Assembly: GCF_943193195.1 (NCBI RefSeq)
Contig: NZ_CALPDG010000028.1
Location: 1 to 51,833, forward strand
From: Mediterraneibacter agrestimuris
GTDB taxonomy: Bacteria > Bacillota > Clostridia > Lachnospirales > Lachnospiraceae
Reading direction: 5' to 3'
DNA length: 51,833 nt
Below, one piece after another: positions 7,721 to 15,920 of the stretch. A model generated the notes under the pieces. The model saw only the letters and a program-made list of their open reading frames with translations. It did no database searches and had not been told where the DNA came from. Each line of letters starts with the position of its first letter. Position 1 is the stretch's first letter. The position numbers were made by a program, and so were the translations under genes.

Positions 7721-8514
7721 GAATGTGCAGCATTGCCAGCGGAAGCAGCGGCAACTGTATTTATGTGGGAAGCGACAATACCCATCTTTTAGTGGATACA
7801 GGCATCAGCAAGAAACGAATTGAAGAGGGATTAAAGCAGTTAGAAATTAAAGGAGAAGAGTTAGATGGAATTCTTGTGACCCATGAGCATTCGGATCATA
7901 TTCAAGGGCTGGGAGTATTCAGCCGGAAATATGAAGTTCCGATTTATGCTACAGAAGGAACTATAGAAGGCATCAAGGCAAGTTCCTCGCTGGGGAAAAT
8001 GCCCGAAGGACTGCTTCATCCGATTGTCGTTGACGAGTCATTTACGATAGGGGATATAATGGTGGATCCTTTTGAGGTTTCCCATGACGCCAGACAGCCA
8101 TCGGCATACCGGATGGAATGCAACGGCAGGTCAGCAGCGGTTGCGACGGATCTGGGAATGTACAATGAATATATAGTGAAGAAACTAAAAGGACTGGATG
8201 CAATCCTTTTGGAAGCTAATCATGATGTCCATATGCTGGAGGTGGGCGGATATCCGTACCCGCTGAAGCGGAGAATTCTGGGGGATAAAGGACATCTTTC
8301 AAATGAATTGTCGGGAATGCTTCTTTGTGATATACTACATAATGGTCTGAAACACATCGTTCTCGGACATTTGAGCAAGGAAAATAATTATGCCAGACTG
8401 GCATATGAAACTGTAAAACTGGAAGTAACACTGGGCGACAACCCGTACAAAGGAGAAGAACTGGATATGCAGGTTGCGAAGAGAGACAGTGTTTCTGATA
8501 TATTAACCTTCTGA
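7717..8514 (+). CDS. MBL-fold metallo-hydrolase, YycJ/WalJ-type
   Basis: A 265-aa metallo-beta-lactamase-fold protein. It starts SIASGSSGNCIYV, a hallmark of the YycJ group, and has the metal motif THEHSDHIQGL, followed by later ligands in SHDARQP, EANHD and LGHLSKENN. YycJ relatives have been linked to DNA mismatch or end processing and cell-wall/division control, but the substrate is not settled. Here it lies downstream of polA-coaE and overlaps coaE by 4 nt, rather than sitting beside the walRK genes. The genomic context fits a DNA repair role, which is inference. Confidence 0.85.
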   Translation: MRMCSIASGSSGNCIYVGSDNTHLLVDTGISKKRIEEGLKQLEIKGEELDGILVTHEHSDHIQGLGVFSRKYEVPIYATEGTIEGIKASSSLGKMPEGLLHPIVVDESFTIGDIMVDPFEVSHDARQPSAYRMECNGRSAAVATDLGMYNEYIVKKLKGLDAILLEANHDVHMLEVGGYPYPLKRRILGDKGHLSNELSGMLLCDILHNGLKHIVLGHLSKENNYARLAYETVKLEVTLGDNPYKGEELDMQVAKRDSVSDILTF

Positions 8515-8579
8515 GGAAGGGCGTTCGGATCAACCGGGTAGGAAACTCAGTGTAAATGAATCACAAGGAGGAAATCATC

Positions 8580-8852
8580 ATGAAAAAATGTATTGTAACT
8601 GTATTAGGAAAGGATACCGTTGGTATTATTGCAAAGGTCTGCACATATCTGGCAGAGAATAAGATCAACATTCTGGATATTTCCCAGACGATCGTTCAGG
8701 GATATTTCAACATGATGATGATAGTGGATGTGTCTGCAATCGAGAAAGATTTTACTGTCATCAGTGATGAGATGGACTCACTGGGTGCGGAAATCGGGGT
8801 AAGTATCCGTTGTCAGAGAGAAGAGATCTTTGAGAAAATGCATCGGTTGTAA
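8580..8852 (+). CDS. ACT domain protein, UPF0237 family
   Basis: A 90-aa protein that is essentially one ACT domain (beta-alpha-beta-beta-alpha-beta), beginning with the typical [20 protein letters not shown]. Such small ACT proteins resemble the glycine-cleavage regulator GcvR and are presumed to bind an amino acid or related ligand. AAGGAGG (8565-8571) is 8 nt before the ATG. Its stop overlaps the ribosome binding site of the UPF0210 gene, and this gene pair recurs in Firmicutes, so a joint function is likely but not known. Confidence 0.9.
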   Translation: MKKCIVTVLGKDTVGIIAKVCTYLAENKINILDISQTIVQGYFNMMMIVDVSAIEKDFTVISDEMDSLGAEIGVSIRCQREEIFEKMHRL

Positions 8853-8865
8853 GGGGACACTGACT

Positions 8866-10230
8866 ATGATAAATATGTATGAAGTTACAGAGACGAATAA
8901 AATGATCGAGCATGAGAATCTGGACGTGCGTACGATCACACTTGGAATCAGTCTTCTGGATTGTATTGATTCAAATCTGGAAGAACTAAATCGGAAGATT
9001 TATGAGAAGATTACCACAGTTGCGAAGAATCTTGTCAGCACAGGAGAAGAGATTGAGAAGGAATTCGGGATTCCGATCGTCAATAAGCGAATCTCCATTA
9101 CTCCGATCGCACTGGTGGGGGCAGCAGCCTGTAAAAGTTCCGAGGATTATGTGACGATTGCCCGGACGCTGGACAAGGCGGCAAGAGAAGTGGGAGTCAA
9201 CTTTATAGGCGGATATTCAGCGCTGGTGTCCAAAGCAATGACTCCGTCGGATGAGAACCTGATCCGTTCCATTCCGCAGGCATTGGCGGAGACAGAACGG
9301 ATCTGCAGTTCTGTGAATGTCGGTTCTACAAAGACCGGAATCAATATGGATGCAGTCCGGCTGTGCGGAGAAATTGTAAAGGCTGCTGCAGAGGCAACCG
9401 CGGATAAGGATTCTCTTGGCTGTGCGAAGCTCGTGATCTTCTGCAACGCTCCGGACGATAATCCATTTATGGCGGGAGCTTTCTTAGGCGTGACAGAAGG
9501 AGATGCTGTTATCAATGTAGGTGTCAGCGGTCCGGGAGTTGTGAAAAAGGCCTTGGAAAAGGTAAGAGGAAAAGGCTTTGAAGAGCTTTGCGAAACGATC
9601 AAGAAGACAGCATTTAAGGTGACTCGTGTTGGTCAGCTTGTGGCAGGAGAGGCATCCAGACGTCTCGGCATTCCATTTGGTATTGTTGATCTGTCCCTGG
9701 CTCCGACACCGGCGATCGGTGACAGTGTGGCAGAGATCCTGGAAGAGATTGGGCTGGAACGTGTAGGCGCTCCGGGAACAACGGCTGCGCTTGCCATGTT
9801 AAACGACCAGGTGAAAAAAGGCGGAGTTATGGCATCCTCTTATGTAGGGGGCTTAAGCGGCGCATTTATCCCGGTCAGCGAAGATCAGGGAATGATTGAT
9901 GCAGTCAATGTGGGAGCTCTGACTCTGGAAAAGCTGGAGGCTATGACATGTGTTTGTTCCGTAGGATTGGATATGATCGCAATTCCGGGCAAGACAAGCG
10001 CAGCTACTATTTCCGGTATTATTGCGGATGAGATGGCAATCGGAATGGTGAATCAGAAGACAACAGCGGTGCGCCTGATTCCGGTCATCGGCAAGGATGT
10101 AGGAGATGTGGCAGAGTTCGGCGGTCTGCTTGGATATGCGCCGATCATGCCTGTTAATGAATTTGGCTGTGAGGCATTTGTGAATCGTCAGGGAAGGATC
10201 CCGGCGCCGATCCATAGTTTTAAGAACTAA
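8866..10230 (+). CDS. UPF0210 (PFL-like) protein
   Basis: A 454-aa protein of the UPF0210/DUF711 family, which has a pyruvate formate-lyase-like barrel but no known reaction. The diagnostic N-terminus [19 protein letters not shown] is present, with a conserved C-terminal half containing [14 protein letters not shown] and [12 protein letters not shown]. The start is placed at ATG 8866, where AAGGGGA (8851-8857) sits 8 nt upstream and overlaps the stop codon of the ACT gene. Pairing with an ACT protein suggests ligand-controlled enzyme activity, which is inference. Confidence 0.9.
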   Translation: MINMYEVTETNKMIEHENLDVRTITLGISLLDCIDSNLEELNRKIYEKITTVAKNLVSTGEEIEKEFGIPIVNKRISITPIALVGAAACKSSEDYVTIARTLDKAAREVGVNFIGGYSALVSKAMTPSDENLIRSIPQALAETERICSSVNVGSTKTGINMDAVRLCGEIVKAAAEATADKDSLGCAKLVIFCNAPDDNPFMAGAFLGVTEGDAVINVGVSGPGVVKKALEKVRGKGFEELCETIKKTAFKVTRVGQLVAGEASRRLGIPFGIVDLSLAPTPAIGDSVAEILEEIGLERVGAPGTTAALAMLNDQVKKGGVMASSYVGGLSGAFIPVSEDQGMIDAVNVGALTLEKLEAMTCVCSVGLDMIAIPGKTSAATISGIIADEMAIGMVNQKTTAVRLIPVIGKDVGDVAEFGGLLGYAPIMPVNEFGCEAFVNRQGRIPAPIHSFKN

Positions 10231-10271
10231 TTACAGATAATTAAGAAGGAAAATAAGGAATAAGAATAATT

Positions 10272-11141
10272 ATGAAAAAAATAGCAATTGTAACGGATAG
10301 TAACAGCGGAATTACACAAGCACAGGCAAAAGAATTGGGAATTACGGTTCTCCCAATGCCGTTTTTTATCAATGAGGAATTGTTCTTTGAGGACATTTCG
10401 CTTAGTCAGGAAGAGTTTTATCAGAGATTGGAAGAGGATGCGGATATTTCCACATCCCAGCCCTCACCTGGAGATGTGATTGATCTTTGGGACAAGCTGC
10501 TGGAAGAGCACGAGGAAATTGTACATATTCCGATGTCCAGCGGACTGAGCAGTACCTGCGAGACAGCAATCTCTCTGTCTCAGGACTATGACGGAAGAGT
10601 GCAGGTTGTGGACAATAAGAGAATTTCCGTGACATTGGTAGAATCTGTGATGGATGCCATTAAACTGCGTGATGCAGGGAAATCAGCGGCAGAGATCAAG
10701 GAGATTCTGGAACGTGAATGGGCAGAAGCTACGATTTACATCACTGTGGATACATTAAAATACTTGAAAAAGGGCGGAAGAATCACACCTGCGGCGGCAG
10801 CTCTTGGTACGGTGCTGAATCTGAAACCAGTATTGACCATACAAGGAGATAAGCTGGATGCTTTTGCGAAAGTACGTGGCTGGAAGGCTGCCAAGAAAAC
10901 AATGCTGAAGGCAATCGACAAGGATATCAAGGAACGGTTTGCCGGAAAAGAAAAGAATCTGGTGCTGGGGATGGTATATGGCGGCAATCCGGAAGAGGCG
11001 GCTGAATGGAAACAGGAGATTCAGGCGGCATTTCCGGGATATGAAGTGGCAGAAGCACCGTTGTCATTGAGTGTGGCATGTCATATCGGAAAGGGAGCGT
11101 TGGCAATTACTTGTACGAAAAAGGCGGATTTCACACTTTAA
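10272..11141 (+). CDS. DegV-family fatty-acid-binding protein
   Basis: A 289-aa two-domain DegV/FakB-type protein. The N-terminus IAIVTDSNSGIT and the ligand motifs ISTSQPSPGD and PMSSGLSSTCE are those that bind a fatty acid carboxyl in FakB proteins. In species with FakA kinase, FakB presents exogenous fatty acid for phosphorylation and feeds PlsX/PlsY, both of which are encoded in this window. No fakA is seen here. Its 3' end overlaps the convergent tmcAL gene by 11 bp, leaving no room for a separate terminator. Confidence 0.88.
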   Translation: MKKIAIVTDSNSGITQAQAKELGITVLPMPFFINEELFFEDISLSQEEFYQRLEEDADISTSQPSPGDVIDLWDKLLEEHEEIVHIPMSSGLSSTCETAISLSQDYDGRVQVVDNKRISVTLVESVMDAIKLRDAGKSAAEIKEILEREWAEATIYITVDTLKYLKKGGRITPAAAALGTVLNLKPVLTIQGDKLDAFAKVRGWKAAKKTMLKAIDKDIKERFAGKEKNLVLGMVYGGNPEEAAEWKQEIQAAFPGYEVAEAPLSLSVACHIGKGALAITCTKKADFTL

Positions 11142-12411
11142 TAATGGCCTGGTGATATTCATTCTCATAAGCTGTTTTGTATTTGTCTGTAACAACAGAG
11201 TTATACAGGTTGGATGCAAGTATATCCTGGGTCAGCATCCTGCGTCCGGTGTCAGACAGAAAATCTGTATCGTACAGCTTGGTCAGAAGTGGGATCCGGC
11301 TCTGTTTTGCCACGGCAGAAATGACCTTTTCTGAATCTTTGCGGAATCCAAGTAAGTGTGCATAGGCATGAGCCCCTTCTTCAAGATAGAGGGTGACTGT
11401 GTCCTTTTTGATCCCCAGCATAATATGAAGCAGGGATCGGTTGATACGTGTCTGGGTCAGTTCCCTTGTCTTTAACAGTTCACAGTACTGTTTGTAGTTA
11501 AAGTAGTTGTTGAGCTGACCGGAGATCCGGTTGGCAAGATCCGGAGACACATCCATATACATGGTCAGTGTCTCCGGTGTTTTGTTCAGCAGTTTATATT
11601 TCAGTAAAAGAGAAAAGTCATTTTGATAAACAGGATATTTTACCCTGTGATAATCTTTTAAAAGTTCCAGACAGTCGGATGGAACCTGATCTTCCAGTGC
11701 GCCGAGAAGGTGATGGAATGTGGAATTTTCAAATGTCTCCGGGCTTTCCGTATGCACCATGGAACCAGAGTAAGCCAACAGAGACCGGATGGCAGAGGCA
11801 GAACTGTTTACCGGATGGAGAGTTTCATCGTGGTAATGGGCGCCGTGCCGTTTGATGGTGTAAGGCTTCATAGAACTGTTCAGCTTTTTTAAGGCTTTTA
11901 AGTACTCGATGCCGAGAATGTTATTTGGGTTATTTAGTAAGGAATAATTTTGAATATGCATATAAGCAGATAAAGCCGCTTGTCTGGCATGTGGATAAGA
12001 AACCCCGTTTTTTAGGTGTTTACGGAGTTCCACACGGTATTCTTCTGGTTCTTCAAGCAGAACATCTGCAATTGTTTGTAAACCATCCAAATCATTACAT
12101 TCGCTGCCAAAGCAAATGGAGTCTACAACTCCCAGATGATCGAAAAAGGAGACAGCTCCTTCGGCAAATAATTCGGCGCTTCCAGTGGCATAACAGACAG
12201 GCAGTTCAAAGACCGCAGACGCACCGCTTTTGAGCGCCATTTCTGTGCGGAGACGCTTGGGCATAATTGCCGGAACACCTCTCTGAACATAATCCCCGCT
12301 CATAATGACAACTGCATAATCTGCGCCTGTAAGCTCTTTTGCTTTGGTAATATGGTGCAAGTGTCCGTTATGGAATGGGTTATATTCTGCAATTAATCCG
12401 ACAACTTTCAT
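11131..12411 (-). CDS. tmcAL: tRNA(Met) cytidine acetate ligase
   Basis: A 426-aa nucleotidyltransferase-fold protein (formerly YlbM, DUF795). It makes N4-acetylcytidine at the wobble C34 of elongator tRNA-Met from acetate and ATP through acetyl-AMP. The N-terminus AEYNPFHNGHLHHI is the HIGH-like ATP site, followed by MSGDYVQRG and the helical C-terminal region. The start at 12411 is set by AAGGAG (12418-12423) 6 nt upstream; codons further upstream lie in the mgtE promoter region. It is convergent with and overlaps the DegV gene. Because it uses free acetate, its activity may follow acetate levels set by pta-ackA, which is inference. Confidence 0.92.
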   Translation of the reverse strand: MKVVGLIAEYNPFHNGHLHHITKAKELTGADYAVVIMSGDYVQRGVPAIMPKRLRTEMALKSGASAVFELPVCYATGSAELFAEGAVSFFDHLGVVDSICFGSECNDLDGLQTIADVLLEEPEEYRVELRKHLKNGVSYPHARQAALSAYMHIQNYSLLNNPNNILGIEYLKALKKLNSSMKPYTIKRHGAHYHDETLHPVNSSASAIRSLLAYSGSMVHTESPETFENSTFHHLLGALEDQVPSDCLELLKDYHRVKYPVYQNDFSLLLKYKLLNKTPETLTMYMDVSPDLANRISGQLNNYFNYKQYCELLKTRELTQTRINRSLLHIMLGIKKDTVTLYLEEGAHAYAHLLGFRKDSEKVISAVAKQSRIPLLTKLYDTDFLSDTGRRMLTQDILASNLYNSVVTDKYKTAYENEYHQAIIKV

Positions 12412-12421
12412 GATTTTCTCC

Positions 12422-12450
12422 TTGTATATATTTTTGTAAACCATTATACT
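12422..12450 (+). promoter_or_regulatory. mgtE promoter
   Basis: TTGTAT (12422-12427), a 17-nt spacer and TATACT (12445-12450). The predicted start near 12457 leaves a leader of about 27 nt, so there is no space for an M-box magnesium riboswitch. Confidence 0.65.
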
Positions 12451-12483
12451 ATAAAAGGGTAAAGAAGAAAAGAGGTGGATGAC

Positions 12484-13818
12484 ATGGAGAGAGAACGCAT
12501 AGAAGTGTTGCTTGATGAGAGAAGGTTCAAAGAGCTAAAAGAACAACTGGAAACCATGCATCCTGTTGATATAGTGGACGTACTGAATGAACTGGAAGAA
12601 CGTCAGATGATACTGGTCTTCCGTCTTTTGGCAAAGGAAGAGGCTGCTGAAGTATTTACAGATATGGAAAGCGATATGCGTGAGTATCTGATCAATACAC
12701 TGACAGATGCCGAGCTGGAAGAGATCATGGACGAGATGTACGTGGATGATACAGTAGACGTATTGGAAGAGATGCCTGCAAACGTGGTAGACCGTCTTCT
12801 GATGGCAACGGATGAGGATACCCGCCGTAAGATTAACATCCTTTTGCAATACCCGGAAGACAGTGCGGGAAGTATCATGAACGTGGAGTATATCAGTCTG
12901 CGTAAGGAAATGACCGTAGAGGAAGCTATTTTGAAGATCCGGCAGGTCGGTATTAACCGGGAGACGATTTACACTTGTTATGTAACAGAAAAGAAGAAAC
13001 TGATCGGAGCCGTGGATATTAAGGATCTTCTGACAGCTGGAGAATCTCGTCTTATAGAGGATATTATGGAGGAAAATGTACTCTATGCCAAGACCATGGA
13101 CGACCAGGAAGAAGTAGCCAAGACTATTCGGAAGTATGGTCTTGTGGCAATCCCGATCATTGATCATGAGAATTGTCTGGTCGGTATCGTAACAGTAGAT
13201 GATGCCATGCTTGTTATGCAGGACGAGACAACAGAAGATATCAGTATCATGGCCGGTGTCAGTCCGAATGAGGATTCTTATTTCGGAACCTCGGTATTTC
13301 AGCATGCAAGGAACCGTACCCTGTGGCTTATGCTTCTGATGCTTTCGGCAACTGTGAGCGGAGAGATTTTGGCATATTATGAAGATGCAATGGCAGCCAT
13401 GCCGATTTTGATTACGTTTATTCCGATGCTGATGGGGACAAGCGGTAACAGTGGATCCCAGAGTTCTACCATGGTGATCCGGGGACTGGCGGTAGGAGAA
13501 ATCCGGTTTAAGGATTTTTTCAAGGTGTTGTTTAAGGAACTGCGGATCGCACTGCTGGTAGGAACGCTTCTGGCAGTGGTCAACGGAATCCGTGTTTATC
13601 TGATGTATGATCAGGATGTGATGTTGGCGGTATCCATCGGAGTGACGATGATCGGCATTGTCTGTATGGCAAAATGTGTGGGCTGTGTCCTGCCGCTTCT
13701 GGCAAAAAAAATCGGACTGGATCCGGCATTGATGGCGGCTCCGCTGATTTCCACAATTATGGATACATGTACGATTTTATTGTATTTTGCGATTATCACA
13801 TCGATATACAGAATGTAA
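12484..13818 (+). CDS. mgtE: Magnesium transporter MgtE
   Basis: A 444-aa Mg2+ channel. Order: an acidic N domain of helical repeats (HPVDIVDVLNELEE onward), two CBS domains (about 135-255) that sense Mg2+, a connecting helix, then five membrane segments. The pore signature appears as GTSGNSGSQSSTMVIRGLA, with Ser in place of the common Ala/Thr of GNAGTQ; Asp in GLDPALMAAPLISTIMDT marks the last pore helix. ATG 12484 has AGAGGTGG at good spacing. A GTG at 12475 is in frame but sits inside that site. A strong terminator follows. Confidence 0.93.
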   Translation: MERERIEVLLDERRFKELKEQLETMHPVDIVDVLNELEERQMILVFRLLAKEEAAEVFTDMESDMREYLINTLTDAELEEIMDEMYVDDTVDVLEEMPANVVDRLLMATDEDTRRKINILLQYPEDSAGSIMNVEYISLRKEMTVEEAILKIRQVGINRETIYTCYVTEKKKLIGAVDIKDLLTAGESRLIEDIMEENVLYAKTMDDQEEVAKTIRKYGLVAIPIIDHENCLVGIVTVDDAMLVMQDETTEDISIMAGVSPNEDSYFGTSVFQHARNRTLWLMLLMLSATVSGEILAYYEDAMAAMPILITFIPMLMGTSGNSGSQSSTMVIRGLAVGEIRFKDFFKVLFKELRIALLVGTLLAVVNGIRVYLMYDQDVMLAVSIGVTMIGIVCMAKCVGCVLPLLAKKIGLDPALMAAPLISTIMDTCTILLYFAIITSIYRM

Positions 13819-13854
13819 AGGACAGAGGTTTCATTGGATATAGAATAGGTGAGA

Positions 13855-13891
13855 GCGCTTCAGGCAGAGAAAGCTGTCTGGAGCTTTTTTT
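13855..13891 (+). terminator. mgtE terminator
   Basis: GCTTCAGGCAG pairs with CTGTCTGGAGC through G-C, A-U and G-U pairs around a short loop and is followed by TTTTTTTA. It isolates mgtE from the sialic acid operon. Confidence 0.85.
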
Positions 13892-13893
13892 AT

Positions 13894-13923
13894 GATATAG
13901 GAAAGTTTTCATTTTCCTATATC
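13894..13923. other. Perfect 11-bp inverted repeat upstream of nan operon
   Basis: GATATAGGAAA (13894-13904), an 8-nt loop and TTTCCTATATC (13913-13923). It begins 3 bp after the mgtE terminator T tract and is followed by CTAACCTTTTTG. It could be a second terminator or a protein site; a further ATAGGAAA lies at 13948-13955. Confidence 0.5.
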
Positions 13924-13997
13924 ATCTAACCTTTTTGTTTTTAGGCGATAGGAAATATGAGAGGAAACGATTGCTTTGTATGATTAGAAACAGGATG

Positions 13998-14009
13998 GAA
14001 AGAACTTTC
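13998..14009. promoter_or_regulatory. Candidate RpiR/NanR operator 1
   Basis: GAAAGAACTTTC, an inverted repeat GAAAG-N2-CTTTC flanked by TG and AA. A second copy with the same arms lies 83 bp downstream (14081-14092), close to eight helical turns. Assignment to the RpiR regulator encoded at the end of the operon is inference. Confidence 0.4.
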
Positions 14010-14080
14010 AATCCCTATGTGCATCTATCAAATTGAATAAAAAATCTTTAATGAAATTAGCACATTGTGCTGAAAGAAAT

Positions 14081-14092
14081 GAAAGTACTTTC
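14081..14092. promoter_or_regulatory. Candidate RpiR/NanR operator 2
   Basis: GAAAGTACTTTC is a perfect 12-bp palindrome ending 17 bp before the nan -35 box. An extra half-site TGAAAG occurs at 14071-14076. This position suits a repressor or an activator of the operon. Confidence 0.45.
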
Positions 14093-14109
14093 TAAACAAA
14101 GATATTATG

Positions 14110-14137
14110 TTGAAAAAGCTTGCAAAATGGATATACT
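14110..14137 (+). promoter_or_regulatory. nan operon promoter
   Basis: TTGAAA (14110-14115), a 16-nt spacer and TATACT (14132-14137), giving a start near 14144. This lies just before an in-frame ATG at 14148, which would then be nearly leaderless, and supports ATG 14175 as the true nanE start. A weak cre-like sequence (GGAAACGATTGC) lies at 13963-13974. Confidence 0.65.
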
Positions 14138-14174
14138 GAGAATATAGATGAGCGAAAGCAGAAAGGAGAATGAG

Positions 14175-14870
14175 ATGGAAAAACAAGTTGAGCAGCTAAA
14201 AGGAAAGTTGATTGTATCCTGTCAGGCATTGCCCCATGAGCCCCTTCACTCTTCCTTTATTATGGGAAGAATGGCGCGTGCCGCAGCAGAGGGCGGGGCA
14301 TATGGAATACGTGCGAACACGAAAGAAGATATCGCAGAAATCAAGCAGAATGTAGAGCTTCCGATTATCGGTATCGTAAAGCGGGATTATGATGACAGCA
14401 AAATTTATATTACCCCGACGATGAAAGAAATCGAGGAACTGAGGGAAGTGAAGCCGGAGATTATCGCTGTGGATGCAACAAATGCAATCAGACCGGGCAA
14501 TATAACTCTGGATGAGTTTTACCGGAATATTCGGGAAAAGTATCCAAAACAGTTATTAATGGCAGATTGTTCGACTGTGGAAGAAGCACTTCATGCAGAT
14601 GAACTTGGATTTGATTTCATTGGAACAACTCTGGTCGGATATACGGAACAGAGCAAGAATGATCGGATCGAGGAGAATGATTTCGAGATTATACGCAGGA
14701 TTCTTGAAGGGATAAAGCATCCGGTGATTGCGGAAGGAAACATCAATACCCCGGAGAAAGCAAGAAGAGTAATTGAACTCGGATGTTACAGCGTGGTGGT
14801 AGGATCGATCATTACGCGTCCGCAGCTAATTACAAAGTCCTTCACAGAGGCATTGAAAAAAGCAGAATAA
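14175..14870 (+). CDS. nanE: N-acetylmannosamine-6-phosphate 2-epimerase
   Basis: A 231-aa TIM-barrel enzyme that turns ManNAc-6-P into GlcNAc-6-P in sialic acid use. Family landmarks are LIVSCQALPHEPLHS at the start, the catalytic lysine region GIVKRDYDDSKIYITPT, DATNAIRP and the phosphate-binding AEGNINTPEKA and VVGSIITRP. The start at 14175 follows AAAGGAG at good spacing. It is the first gene of the operon nanE-nanA-symporter-yhcH-nanK-rpiR, downstream of paired palindromes and a clear promoter. Confidence 0.95.
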   Translation: MEKQVEQLKGKLIVSCQALPHEPLHSSFIMGRMARAAAEGGAYGIRANTKEDIAEIKQNVELPIIGIVKRDYDDSKIYITPTMKEIEELREVKPEIIAVDATNAIRPGNITLDEFYRNIREKYPKQLLMADCSTVEEALHADELGFDFIGTTLVGYTEQSKNDRIEENDFEIIRRILEGIKHPVIAEGNINTPEKARRVIELGCYSVVVGSIITRPQLITKSFTEALKKAE

Positions 14871-14929
14871 TATGAAAAGAAATGAAGGAGCATGAAAACG
14901 GAGCGTTCAAGATTTAAGGAGGAAAACAG

Positions 14930-15856
14930 ATGAGTAATTTGGAAAAATACAAAGGAATTATCCCGGCATTTTATGCATGTTACGACAGCGAAGGCAATGT
15001 AAGCCCGGAGGGTGTACGTGCGTTGACACAGCACTTTATTGACAAGGGTGTGAAAGGTGTATATGTCAATGGTTCATCCGGTGAATGTATTTATCAGGGT
15101 GTTGAAGAAAGAAAAATTATCATTGAAAATGTAATGGCAGCGGCAAAAGGAAAAATGACTGTGATCAATCATGTTGCGTGTAACAACACAAAGGACAGTG
15201 CAGAACTGGCAAGACATTCAGAGGAAGTGGGAGTTGACGCGATTGCTTCCATTCCTCCGATCTACTTCCGTCTTCCAGAATATTCCATTGCTGCTTATTG
15301 GAATGCAATCAGTGCGGCTGCTCCGAATACTGACTTTATCATCTACAACATCCCACAGCTTGCAGGCACAGCTCTGACAATGAGTCTGTTTGCAGAAATG
15401 ATGAAGAATCCGAAGGTTGTAGGCGTAAAGAATTCTTCTATGCCGACGCAGGATATTCAGATGTTCAAGTCTGCCGGAATTGCGGCAAAGGGCGGATTTG
15501 TTGTATTTAATGGACCAGACGAACAGTTTGTTGCCGGACGTGCTATAGGAGCAGACGGCGGAATCGGCGGAACATATGGTGTGATGCCGGAGCTGTTTTT
15601 GAAAATGAATGAGCTGATTGTAAATGGAGAGCGGGAGACTGCAGCCGAACTTCAGTATGCAGTCAATGAAATTATTTACAAAATGTGCTCCAGCCATGCA
15701 AATATGTATGCAGTTGCAAAAGAGATTCTTCGTATAAACGATAACCTGGATTTGGGAGGTGTTCGTCTTCCGCTGGAAAACCTGCAGGAGAATGATAAGC
15801 TGATCGCCAAGGAAGCAGCAACAATGATCTGTGATGCAAAGGCAAAATATTTGTAA
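14930..15856 (+). CDS. nanA: N-acetylneuraminate lyase
   Basis: A 308-aa class I aldolase of the DHDPS/NAL family that cleaves Neu5Ac to ManNAc and pyruvate. It has the GSSGE carboxylate motif (48-52), the catalytic tyrosine in IYNIPQLAG (Y139) and the Schiff-base lysine in GVKNSS (K167). The glycerol-side region with FNGPDEQF and GGIGGTYGVMPELF fits NAL rather than DHDPS. AAGGAGG precedes the ATG. It is the second gene of the sialic acid operon and supplies the substrate for NanK. Confidence 0.93.
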   Translation: MSNLEKYKGIIPAFYACYDSEGNVSPEGVRALTQHFIDKGVKGVYVNGSSGECIYQGVEERKIIIENVMAAAKGKMTVINHVACNNTKDSAELARHSEEVGVDAIASIPPIYFRLPEYSIAAYWNAISAAAPNTDFIIYNIPQLAGTALTMSLFAEMMKNPKVVGVKNSSMPTQDIQMFKSAGIAAKGGFVVFNGPDEQFVAGRAIGADGGIGGTYGVMPELFLKMNELIVNGERETAAELQYAVNEIIYKMCSSHANMYAVAKEILRINDNLDLGGVRLPLENLQENDKLIAKEAATMICDAKAKYL

Positions 15857-15920
15857 GAGAAGATTATATTTAAGAGAATGATAGAAGAGTAGAGAAAAAT
15901 AAAAGACAGGGAGGTATAAC

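Noticed and set aside
12451-12483. M-box magnesium riboswitch before mgtE
   Set aside because: The predicted leader is only about 27 nt, far too short for the aptamer.
12535-13305. 256-codon open frame on the minus strand
   Set aside because: It lies wholly antisense within mgtE, has no ribosome binding site, and its product is rich in Ile, Leu, His and Cys, as expected from the complement of mgtE codons.
14148-14174. Upstream ATG as the nanE start
   Set aside because: It lies only about 4 nt after the predicted transcription start and has no ribosome binding site. ATG 14175 has AAAGGAG and begins the conserved region.
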